Source: Mucilaginibacter sp. OK098 (GTDB taxonomy: Bacteria; Bacteroidota; Bacteroidia; Sphingobacteriales; Sphingobacteriaceae). From it: a DNA stretch of 64,000 nt. Where the stretch lies: the NCBI RefSeq assembly GCF_900142915.1, contig NZ_FRCM01000009.1:186001-250000 (forward strand), in the 5' to 3' direction. The notes below the pieces were generated by a model. The model saw only the letters and a list, made by a program, of their open reading frames with translations, had not been told where the DNA came from and did no database searches. The first letter of the stretch is position 1. Every line of letters starts with the position of its first letter. Positions 49,832 to 57,516 of the stretch are shown here, one piece after another. Position numbers and translations under genes: made by a program.

Positions 49832-52210
49832 TCAGATCTTAAACAAATTCTCTCCGGCTTTTATTGGATAGGTCTTCCCTTTCCAAACAAGCACTCCTGT
49901 GGTCTTTTGCGGCAGCATGATCTTAATTTTCCATATAGATTTATCCAGGGCATACTCAACCGCGACCGCTCCGTTAGGATGCGGGATCTCGCCGCTTGCT
50001 GTTTTCAGCTCGCCTAAATGGGGTTCGATTTTTATTTTGGCAAATCCGGGGGCATAGCTGTCAATACCTAAAATCGTTCTAAAAAATTCAATGTTAGGGC
50101 TGGCGCCCCAGGCATGGCAATCAGAGCGGCTGTTGGGCAAATCACTGATCTCGGCCCAGGTGGTAAGGCCCATTTTTATATTATTGCGCCATACATCAAG
50201 CCATTTCATATAATCGTTCCCTAAGCCACCTTTTACCAAAGCCTGGTGCATATAATATTTAAAGTAGATGGTGCATTGGGTTAAAGTGGTATCAGCCAAC
50301 ATCTTTTTGCTGAGCGCAGTAGCATCAGGGCCCTTTATCAACCCGGTTAGTATGGCCAGTGAGTTTGCATGCTGTGAAAAAATGTTTTTGTCTTCGGTAT
50401 CAGCATACAGCTTTTTAACCGGGTCCCAATATTTGTTTTGGATGGTTTGTTTGAGCTGCGCAGCTTTAGCCCTGTACAAACCGGCGAAAGAGGGCGTCCC
50501 CATTTTTGCTTCTATCTCCGCCGCCTGCTGGTAGGCGATCAGCAATTGCAGGTCGAGTATTGACGATCCGCCTTTTGTTCCCTTTGGCGGCATGCCATAG
50601 CCCCAGCTTGATGCCCAGTCGACAAACGTCCAGTAAGGTGTGTTTTTTAATGAACCGTCGGCTTGCTGATACTTGCTGAAAAAATCAAGCACGGTGCGAG
50701 CACCCTGTAGTTTTTCTTTTACAAAATTGCTGTCGGGCCGGTACATCCAGTAATCGTGCAGCACGCCAATATACCATAACGAGAAGGTAGAAATTACTTG
50801 CGGACTATAGGATGGGTGCCTGCTCAGCGTTAGCCCCTCTGCAATGCGCGAGTGGTCCATCAGGTTAATGGCATTGCGGGCCAGCCTGTCGTCGCCACTG
50901 TTGTAGTAGGATACCATCATCTGGATGCGCCCGTCGCCAATGTATTGCAGCTGTTCATAATATGGGCAATCCATATAAGTTTCAATAGCATCCATGCGTG
51001 CGGTGCGCCAGCCAATCTCCAGCATTTTCTGCATTTCGGGATCATCCGTTTTTAATTTCGCATTTAGCTGAAAGGGGTAGCCCGTTGACGTTCCGTAAAT
51101 ATCATCAATTACCAGTGGTTCATCTTTGGTTTGCACTATTAAACGGATATAGCGGTAAGTGCGCCAGTAAAGTGTAGTAAATGTTTGGCCATCGCTGCCG
51201 TCGGCTGTTAGGCTGTCCTTTCTGCCTGCAAAATCCTTATCTTCAACATCATTACGGTTGCCTTTTCGGGAGCGATACTTTTTTAAATTATCAAACATGG
51301 CCTCGGCATAAGTAAGGGAGATGCCGGCATCTTTCCCCTTGCTGAAGTTAAGCGTTAAATACGCATTGGTTAAATAGGTTTGATCAAGCAGTATGGTAGC
51401 CGTTGTATTGGCAGGAATGGTAACAGCGGTTTTTGTTGCCGGGAATGATGCAGGCACACTAACACCATCAGCTTTACGTAAAACCGGGATGCGCTGATAG
51501 GTGCGCTCCATTTGCGGCAGTGATGATGGCACAAGCATCCAGCCAAACGCGTCAGCTATGCCTTTGGGTTTGCCATGGTCCATCATTCCGGCATTTGGCC
51601 AGGCGCTGTCGTCAAAACCGGGAGCCATGCAGCCTTTAATAGTTTTGCTTTGGTCAACCATTTCACCGGGACCGGCAACGTAATAAGTTGGATAACCAAT
51701 ACCACCGGTAACCGGCTGATAACCTTTATCGCGGATGCATTTCCAGGTGCTATTGGTATTCAGCACTTCTTCATTGACGGTGCTACCCTGTAATATAAAT
51801 GCCGTGCGGAGGGAGATCTGCGCCTCGGGGCGTAATTCAGCCTCGTTCCATACAACGGCTGAAACCGTGTTTTTACCTGCAATTAAATATGGCGCCAAGT
51901 CAATTTTTTCATAGTTCCAGTAATAGGTATCGCCACGGGCGGGGCCAACGGAAACCAACGTACCGTTAACATATAACTTATACCGGTTATCTGCCGATAC
52001 ATTTACTATAAATGATGCAGGTTTGGCAGCCAGGTCAATACTCTTCCTGAAATAAAATACGCCATAATCCCTGCCCGTCTCATTTTTAGCGTCTATCCAG
52101 TAAGCATTCCATTGTTTTGTTAAAATGGTTTGATCTGTAACCTGGGCAAAGCCGGGTTTTATAAGCAGCGAGCTGCAAATAACCAAGGCGGCAGTAAAAA
52201 ATGATCTCAT
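49832..52210 (-). CDS. Secreted GH78 alpha-L-rhamnosidase
   Basis: The 792-residue protein has a signal peptide (AALVICSSLLIKPGFAQ). An N-terminal beta-sandwich with NVSADNRYKLYVNG is followed by the (alpha/alpha)6 barrel: TYMDCPYYEQLQYIGDGRIQ near residue 420 (with catalytic acid region), TFVDWASSWGYG near 530, and EISDLPNSRSDCHAWGASPN near 700 with the conserved SDCHAW motif, then a C-terminal beta-sandwich. It releases L-rhamnose from plant or microbial glycans in the periplasm. It is solitary here, with no SusCD or regulator next to it. Confidence 0.88.
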   Translation of the reverse strand: MRSFFTAALVICSSLLIKPGFAQVTDQTILTKQWNAYWIDAKNETGRDYGVFYFRKSIDLAAKPASFIVNVSADNRYKLYVNGTLVSVGPARGDTYYWNYEKIDLAPYLIAGKNTVSAVVWNEAELRPEAQISLRTAFILQGSTVNEEVLNTNSTWKCIRDKGYQPVTGGIGYPTYYVAGPGEMVDQSKTIKGCMAPGFDDSAWPNAGMMDHGKPKGIADAFGWMLVPSSLPQMERTYQRIPVLRKADGVSVPASFPATKTAVTIPANTTATILLDQTYLTNAYLTLNFSKGKDAGISLTYAEAMFDNLKKYRSRKGNRNDVEDKDFAGRKDSLTADGSDGQTFTTLYWRTYRYIRLIVQTKDEPLVIDDIYGTSTGYPFQLNAKLKTDDPEMQKMLEIGWRTARMDAIETYMDCPYYEQLQYIGDGRIQMMVSYYNSGDDRLARNAINLMDHSRIAEGLTLSRHPSYSPQVISTFSLWYIGVLHDYWMYRPDSNFVKEKLQGARTVLDFFSKYQQADGSLKNTPYWTFVDWASSWGYGMPPKGTKGGSSILDLQLLIAYQQAAEIEAKMGTPSFAGLYRAKAAQLKQTIQNKYWDPVKKLYADTEDKNIFSQHANSLAILTGLIKGPDATALSKKMLADTTLTQCTIYFKYYMHQALVKGGLGNDYMKWLDVWRNNIKMGLTTWAEISDLPNSRSDCHAWGASPNIEFFRTILGIDSYAPGFAKIKIEPHLGELKTASGEIPHPNGAVAVEYALDKSIWKIKIMLPQKTTGVLVWKGKTYPIKAGENLFKI

Positions 52211-52314
52211 TATAATTGGTTTATAAAAGACTAAGTTATATGAGTTTGCATGATAACTGTCCTTTACTGTCTGTATATCTTTTGAATAAATTACCTGGAT
52301 CAGGCCAAATCTTC

Positions 52315-52322
52315 TATCTTTA
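52315..52322 (+). promoter_or_regulatory. Possible -7 element TATCTTTA
   Basis: TATCTTTA lies 18 bases before the DUF2339 ATG, the same octamer as at 4184 and 39632. It differs from TAnnTTTG in the last base; no -33 box is clear. Confidence 0.35.
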
Positions 52323-52340
52323 TTTCAGCAACCTAACACC

Positions 52341-54707
52341 ATGGACATATTAAATGTAATATTATTATTAGTAATTGTTATTATCATCGTAAGCAATAAA
52401 ACCAGCCTTAACCAAAAGTTCAATGATCTTGAACTCCGGATAATGGAGTTACAAAATTTGCTGAAGAGAAGAGAACAGGAAGCTAAAGCAGCCGAAAAAC
52501 CGAAAGAGATTAGCATTGTTCAAGAGTCCGTTAAACCGCCTGTTGAAGTTAAACTCCCTGAACCGCCAAAGCCATTAGAAATTAAGCCCGAGCCTGTTAT
52601 TGAACGGCAAAAAGAGGCAATTGCCGATAGTATGGCAGCCATAAGGAGGCCGGTAAGAACCCGGGAACAACCTGTAACGGAACCGGAAGAACCCAGCCTT
52701 TCGTTTTTTGAACGCTACCCCGATCTTGAAAAGTTTATTGGCGAAAACCTTGTAAATAAAATTGGTATTGCCATACTGGTACTGGCCATTGGTTTTTTTG
52801 TTAAATACGCAATTGATAATGACTGGGTTGGCCCGGTTGGGCGTGTAGGCATAGGGGTTGTTTGCGGCGGAATCTTGATCGGCTTTGCCCACCGCATGCG
52901 TAATAGTTACAAAGCATTCAGTTCGGTACTGGTAGGCGGCGGACTGGCCATATTTTATTTTACCATTACCCTTGCCTACCAGGAGTTTCATTTGTTTAAC
53001 CAAACTACAGCGCTTATCATCCTTATTGTTATAACCATTTTCGCGGTGATCCTGTCCCTGCTATATGATAAACAGGAGCTGGCAGTGATTGCCCTGATAG
53101 GCGGTTTTGCAAGTCCGTTTATGGTGAGCAATGGCACTAATAATTATAACGGGCTTTTTATATACCTGCTAATTTTAAATATAGGCTTGTTAATAATTGC
53201 CTATTATAAAGCCTGGCGTATTTTAAATATTTCGGCATTCGCATTGTCAGTATTGGTTTTTGCAACCGTATTATTTACTTTAACAGCACCAACCTATGTT
53301 ATTGGCTTTAGGTTTGCTACTGTTTTTTACCTGCTGTTCTTCACAATCAATATCATTAATAATGTGCGGGAGAACAAAAAATTCCTCGCTGTAGATTTTA
53401 CCATCCTGCTAACCAATACAGCTTTATATTTTGCCGCCGGACTTTACCTGTTAACTGTAATGCACCAGGAACAATACCGCGGTTTGTTCAGTGCAGGCCT
53501 TGGCGCTTTAAATTTGGTCCTTTCTTATATCCTGTTTCGGAACCGAAAAGTTGATCCTAATATTCTCTATTTGCTTATTGGTATTACCCTTACGTTTATT
53601 TCACTTACAGCGCCTATTCAGTTGCATGGCAATAACATCACCTTATTCTGGGCATCAGAAACTGTATTGCTTTACTGGTTATATTTAAAATCAGACATCA
53701 AGCTAATGAAACTTACATCACTGCTGATCTGGATGGCTATGTTTATCAGCCTGTTTATGGATCTGGTGGCTGTTTATAGCAATGCTGATCTGCATATAGC
53801 TATCCTGGTAAATAAAGGATTTATTACCACACTATTTGCTGCAACAAGCACATACCTGCTATATGTTTTAGTAAAAAAAGACCTGTTGCCGCAAATTTAT
53901 GGCATTGCAATAGCTAAAGATTTGTACCGGGTTGTGGCTATAGTGTTGCTGTTTGCAAGTGGCCTGCTGGAACTAAACCACCAATTTGAATTCTACTATC
54001 CGCATACAGGCACGAATATTTTATACCTTATGGTGTATGTTCCTGTTTTTGTATATGTGTTTAATGTGATATCGGCCAAAGTAAACAATGCCCGGTTTAA
54101 CGGACAATTGGGTATGTATTTAATGGCATTTACTATAGTTATTTACCTGGCACTTAGCCCTGTTTTTTTTGATGTAGTACGGGACATGCTGGAAAACAAA
54201 AAGATCGCGGTATCGCATTTTGCTGCGCACGCGGTAAGCGCCATATTTATCGGCTTGATTTTTTATCCGTTTATCCGTTTATGCCAGGAGCGCCTTGACG
54301 AGGACATGAAGAATTCGGCAAGCTGGATAATTTCATCAGCCATTGTTCTTTTTTTAAGCCTGGAAATATGCTTAATTAGCGAGCTGCTGTTTTACTCGCG
54401 GGCTAACTCGATTGATCTTATCCAAACGGTATATATAAAAACCGGGCTGCCCGTATTGTGGGGCATATTATCATTTATATTAATGTGGATGGGTATGCGT
54501 AACAAACAACGCACACTGCGTATTATTTCATTAAGCCTGTTTTTAATTACACTTATCAAACTCTTCATGTTCGATATTAATAATATCCCCGTTGCGGGCA
54601 AAATAGCAGCTTTCTTTTGTTTGGGGATCTTGCTGCTTATAATTTCATTCATGTATCAAAAGGTTAAAAAAATAATTGTTGACGATGAGGCAAAGCCAAA
54701 AGAATAA
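52341..54707 (+). CDS. DUF2339 multi-spanning membrane protein
   Basis: The 788-residue protein starts with a membrane helix (ILLLVIVIIIVSN), a coiled-coil/Pro-Lys-Glu-rich linker (residues 25-115), then ENLVNKIGIAILVLAIGFFVKYAIDNDWVGPVGRVGIG, the DUF2339 signature, and about 20 further hydrophobic helices. Function unknown. It overlaps the DUF3999 gene by 23 bases and the two families usually co-occur, so they probably form one envelope complex. Confidence 0.88.
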   Translation: MDILNVILLLVIVIIIVSNKTSLNQKFNDLELRIMELQNLLKRREQEAKAAEKPKEISIVQESVKPPVEVKLPEPPKPLEIKPEPVIERQKEAIADSMAAIRRPVRTREQPVTEPEEPSLSFFERYPDLEKFIGENLVNKIGIAILVLAIGFFVKYAIDNDWVGPVGRVGIGVVCGGILIGFAHRMRNSYKAFSSVLVGGGLAIFYFTITLAYQEFHLFNQTTALIILIVITIFAVILSLLYDKQELAVIALIGGFASPFMVSNGTNNYNGLFIYLLILNIGLLIIAYYKAWRILNISAFALSVLVFATVLFTLTAPTYVIGFRFATVFYLLFFTINIINNVRENKKFLAVDFTILLTNTALYFAAGLYLLTVMHQEQYRGLFSAGLGALNLVLSYILFRNRKVDPNILYLLIGITLTFISLTAPIQLHGNNITLFWASETVLLYWLYLKSDIKLMKLTSLLIWMAMFISLFMDLVAVYSNADLHIAILVNKGFITTLFAATSTYLLYVLVKKDLLPQIYGIAIAKDLYRVVAIVLLFASGLLELNHQFEFYYPHTGTNILYLMVYVPVFVYVFNVISAKVNNARFNGQLGMYLMAFTIVIYLALSPVFFDVVRDMLENKKIAVSHFAAHAVSAIFIGLIFYPFIRLCQERLDEDMKNSASWIISSAIVLFLSLEICLISELLFYSRANSIDLIQTVYIKTGLPVLWGILSFILMWMGMRNKQRTLRIISLSLFLITLIKLFMFDINNIPVAGKIAAFFCLGILLLIISFMYQKVKKIIVDDEAKPKE

Positions 54708-55917
54708 AGCAGGATTTTTACTGACAGCGTTCTGCGCGGTGGTTTTTTGTGCATCAGCTCAAAAAACTTTTAAGTACCAGGCGCCATTGTATAAGGTAGA
54801 TTCTGGCGGATTTTATAAAATAAGCCTCCAGCCGGATTTCGTTGCAAAAAGCAATGAGGGCTTAACCGATATAAGGTTGATGGATCAAAAGGGTCATTTT
54901 GTTCCTTATATCACCGCTGATAATTTACCACGAACAGATAACGAAAAGTTTATTGTTTTTCCGGAAGTAACTATTAAAACTCAAACAGATACAGGTACAA
55001 CTTTTATAATTGAAAGCAAAGAAACAGCGCCGGTAAACAAGCTTTGGTTAAAGCTTAAAAGCACCGCTGTAAAGCGTACAGTAAATTTATCCGGTAGCGA
55101 TGATTTACAGCGCTGGTTTGCTATTGAAGAAGACATTCCATTACAGGAAGCTGTTTTGGATAACAATGGAAGCTATCTGCAATCCATATCGTTCCCGGCA
55201 AGTAATTATCATTATCTAAAATTATTAGTGAACGATAAAAATAAGGCCCCGGTTAAATTTTTACAGGCGGGTATTTATACTGAGCAATCGGTCGCAAACC
55301 GGTATTTCCCTATCCCTAACACGAAATTTGTAAAAAAGGATACTAATAAGGTTACTTATATCAATATTCAATTAAATGATAACTACCTGGTAAATCAACT
55401 GGATCTAAATATTTCTGGCCCTAAATATTATAAAAGAGATGTTTCAGTTTATCAAATTGACAAACAAGGCAAACATCTGATTACAAATGCCGAGTTAAAC
55501 TCCGGCAAAAAAGGAGTTCTTTTAATAACTGCAAAAACAAATAGGCTTGAACTACAAATTGAGAATGGCGATAATTTACCGCTTGATATTGAAGGGGTAA
55601 CTGCATCACAAGCAGATCAATTTATTACTGCGTACCTGGAATCAGGGCAATCCTATAAAATTTTAACAGGAGACAAGAATGCAGTTGCGCCTGTATATGA
55701 TTTGAAATTTTTTGCCGATAGTATTCATAATTATATTCCCGAAGTTACCCATGATCAGGTTACAAAAAACATAGTATTTGAAACGCCCGGGATAAAAGCA
55801 CCCCGACATGATTATACTATTGTTGTATGGATAGCGATAGTAATTGCTTTAGTTTTGCTCACTTTGCTTACATTAAAAATGACCAAGGAGGTAAATAAAA
55901 AGAACAATGCTGAATAG
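54685..55917 (+). CDS. DUF3999 membrane-anchored protein
   Basis: The protein has 410 residues from the ATG at 54685, inside the DUF2339 frame; the TTG at 54676 is less likely. A signal peptide (FLLTAFCAVVFCASAQ) leads a beta-rich periplasmic domain (DIRLMDQKGHFVPYIT) and a single C-terminal membrane helix (YTIVVWIAIVIALVLLTLLTL) with a short basic tail. The DUF3999 assignment rests on this layout and the DUF2339 partner. Role unknown. Confidence 0.8.
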   Translation: MRQSQKNKAGFLLTAFCAVVFCASAQKTFKYQAPLYKVDSGGFYKISLQPDFVAKSNEGLTDIRLMDQKGHFVPYITADNLPRTDNEKFIVFPEVTIKTQTDTGTTFIIESKETAPVNKLWLKLKSTAVKRTVNLSGSDDLQRWFAIEEDIPLQEAVLDNNGSYLQSISFPASNYHYLKLLVNDKNKAPVKFLQAGIYTEQSVANRYFPIPNTKFVKKDTNKVTYINIQLNDNYLVNQLDLNISGPKYYKRDVSVYQIDKQGKHLITNAELNSGKKGVLLITAKTNRLELQIENGDNLPLDIEGVTASQADQFITAYLESGQSYKILTGDKNAVAPVYDLKFFADSIHNYIPEVTHDQVTKNIVFETPGIKAPRHDYTIVVWIAIVIALVLLTLLTLKMTKEVNKKNNAE

Positions 55918-56069
55918 GCCCCACTGTTTAGCTTTTTTGTTTTCGATGTCCTTTCTTTAGTACTTTATTCGCAATCTAGTTACATCTGATGCCCTTAAAG
56001 CAATTGGAATACTAAATCACCATGTTTTTCAATTATTTTCGCAACGGAATTGAATTAAAAGGAGTCATA

Positions 56070-56246
56070 ATGAGAAAAGTTTATTTATACCTGTTAATAG
56101 GCATAATTGCAATAGTATTGATGACGGTAATTGTGTTTAACTACGACCCAAAGACCGAAACCTGGAGCGGCCTGCTGTTAGGCGCATTGTTTGGGTTTTT
56201 ATTTTACAGGACGATAAAAAGCAGAAGACAAAAAGACGTTAAATAA
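56070..56246 (+). CDS. Small membrane protein
   Basis: 58 residues from the ATG at 56070, chosen because AAAAGGAG lies five bases upstream; an in-frame ATG at 56022 has no such site. Two hydrophobic helices (YLYLLIGIIAIVLMTVIVF and SGLLLGALFGFLFY) with a basic tail. No family recognised. Nine bases before the next small gene. Confidence 0.6.
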   Translation: MRKVYLYLLIGIIAIVLMTVIVFNYDPKTETWSGLLLGALFGFLFYRTIKSRRQKDVK

Positions 56247-56254
56247 AACCTTTC

Positions 56255-56440
56255 ATGTTTTTCAATTTCAGGTACCCCGTTATACTTTTTATACTGAGCC
56301 TTGCCGGCTTTATGATAGGTGTAGCTTTTAAAGTAATGCACTGGCCCGGCGGTCTGTTAATAACGGGCAGTATGATTATGGTACAGGTAATTGCTATAAT
56401 ATGGCTGATCATTATTATCGTAAAGTCGCCTAAATCGTGA
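56255..56440 (+). CDS. Small membrane protein with GldL-like motif
   Basis: 61 residues, two hydrophobic helices. FKVMHWPGG between them resembles the FKxMHWPGA motif at the start of GldL, the proton-channel subunit of the type IX secretion motor, although the protein is far shorter. Small relatives with this motif are common in Bacteroidota; function unknown. Probably co-transcribed with the preceding gene. Confidence 0.65.
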   Translation: MFFNFRYPVILFILSLAGFMIGVAFKVMHWPGGLLITGSMIMVQVIAIIWLIIIIVKSPKS

Positions 56441-56575
56441 AGAAGACGAAAGTTTTCATTCTTCGAGCTTTCAATAAATCTAATCAGATGGTTAACGATT
56501 GAGCCATGGCTTTTGGCGACAATTTGAATTACATCCTATTTTGACTTTCGTTTAATATTGTCGTATTATTGGTCT

Positions 56576-57433
56576 ATGAACCTAAATGGACCTGAAGACA
56601 ATCTGTCCGTCGCCTTAGAAAGTGATAAAGCAGACCAGGAAGTTGCATATCCCAACATAAAAGCCACTTTAGTATTGTTTTTCATTTTACTTTTAAATTC
56701 CCTTATTGTTGCAATACCCATTGTTATAATTGATATTAACCTGCCTAATAATTTACCAATATTAAAGTCACTAATAAAATTAGTGTCGTATATCATCCCT
56801 CTTTTACTTACTATAAATTATGCTGTCCGGAAGAGCAAAAAGCCGCAAGGTTATCCTTTAAGCATTAATTTTAATAAAATACAAGGATGGCTTGTTCCTG
56901 TAATTATTATTGGCGCATTAGCCATGATTATTCCTTTAGCACAGTCCGCCGCCTGGATACCAATGCCCGAATCTGTCCGGAAGTTTTTTGAGAGAACTTT
57001 TACAAAAGATATATTTTCTATTGTCACGGCTGTTATCGCGGCTCCAATCCTGGAAGAGATAATATGCCGCGGAATTATTTTGAAGGGGCTATTAAAAAAC
57101 TATCCACCCTACAAAGCAATCCTGATTTCGGCAATATTTTTTAGTGTAGTACACTTTAATCCTTGGCAAGCTATCCCGGCATTTTTTTATGGTTTGTTTT
57201 TAGGTTGGATCTATTACAAAACTCAATCTGTTATTCCCGGAATGATCATTCATGCGACAATTAATGTTACCGCAATGGCGCTTTTATTTTTGCCGGGCCA
57301 TTATAGGGATTTTTTAGGCCTTTTGGGTTTGCCTTATTACCAGATCGCATTCGTGGCCTCGTTGCTTATGTTTATTGTAACCTGCATTATCGTTCATAAA
57401 AAAGCTTTAATTATTCCCAAGCCCATTATGTAG
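56576..57433 (+). CDS. CPBP-family intramembrane metalloprotease
   Basis: The protein has 285 residues from the ATG at 56576; the TTG 18 bases upstream is less likely. About seven membrane helices. The CPBP/Abi motifs are complete: APILEEIICRG (EExxxR), FFSVVHFNPWQAIPAF (FxxxH) and IIHATINVTAM. Members cleave prenylated or other membrane substrates; some in bacteria protect against bacteriocins. Substrate unknown. Confidence 0.86.
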   Translation: MNLNGPEDNLSVALESDKADQEVAYPNIKATLVLFFILLLNSLIVAIPIVIIDINLPNNLPILKSLIKLVSYIIPLLLTINYAVRKSKKPQGYPLSINFNKIQGWLVPVIIIGALAMIIPLAQSAAWIPMPESVRKFFERTFTKDIFSIVTAVIAAPILEEIICRGIILKGLLKNYPPYKAILISAIFFSVVHFNPWQAIPAFFYGLFLGWIYYKTQSVIPGMIIHATINVTAMALLFLPGHYRDFLGLLGLPYYQIAFVASLLMFIVTCIIVHKKALIIPKPIM

Positions 57434-57516
57434 ATTATTTTCTGTCTTCGCAGATCTCTTTTACTTTGTTAGGTTCGGAAGGATATTAATCAGAAAAGCC
57501 ACAGCTCCATCTTTTA

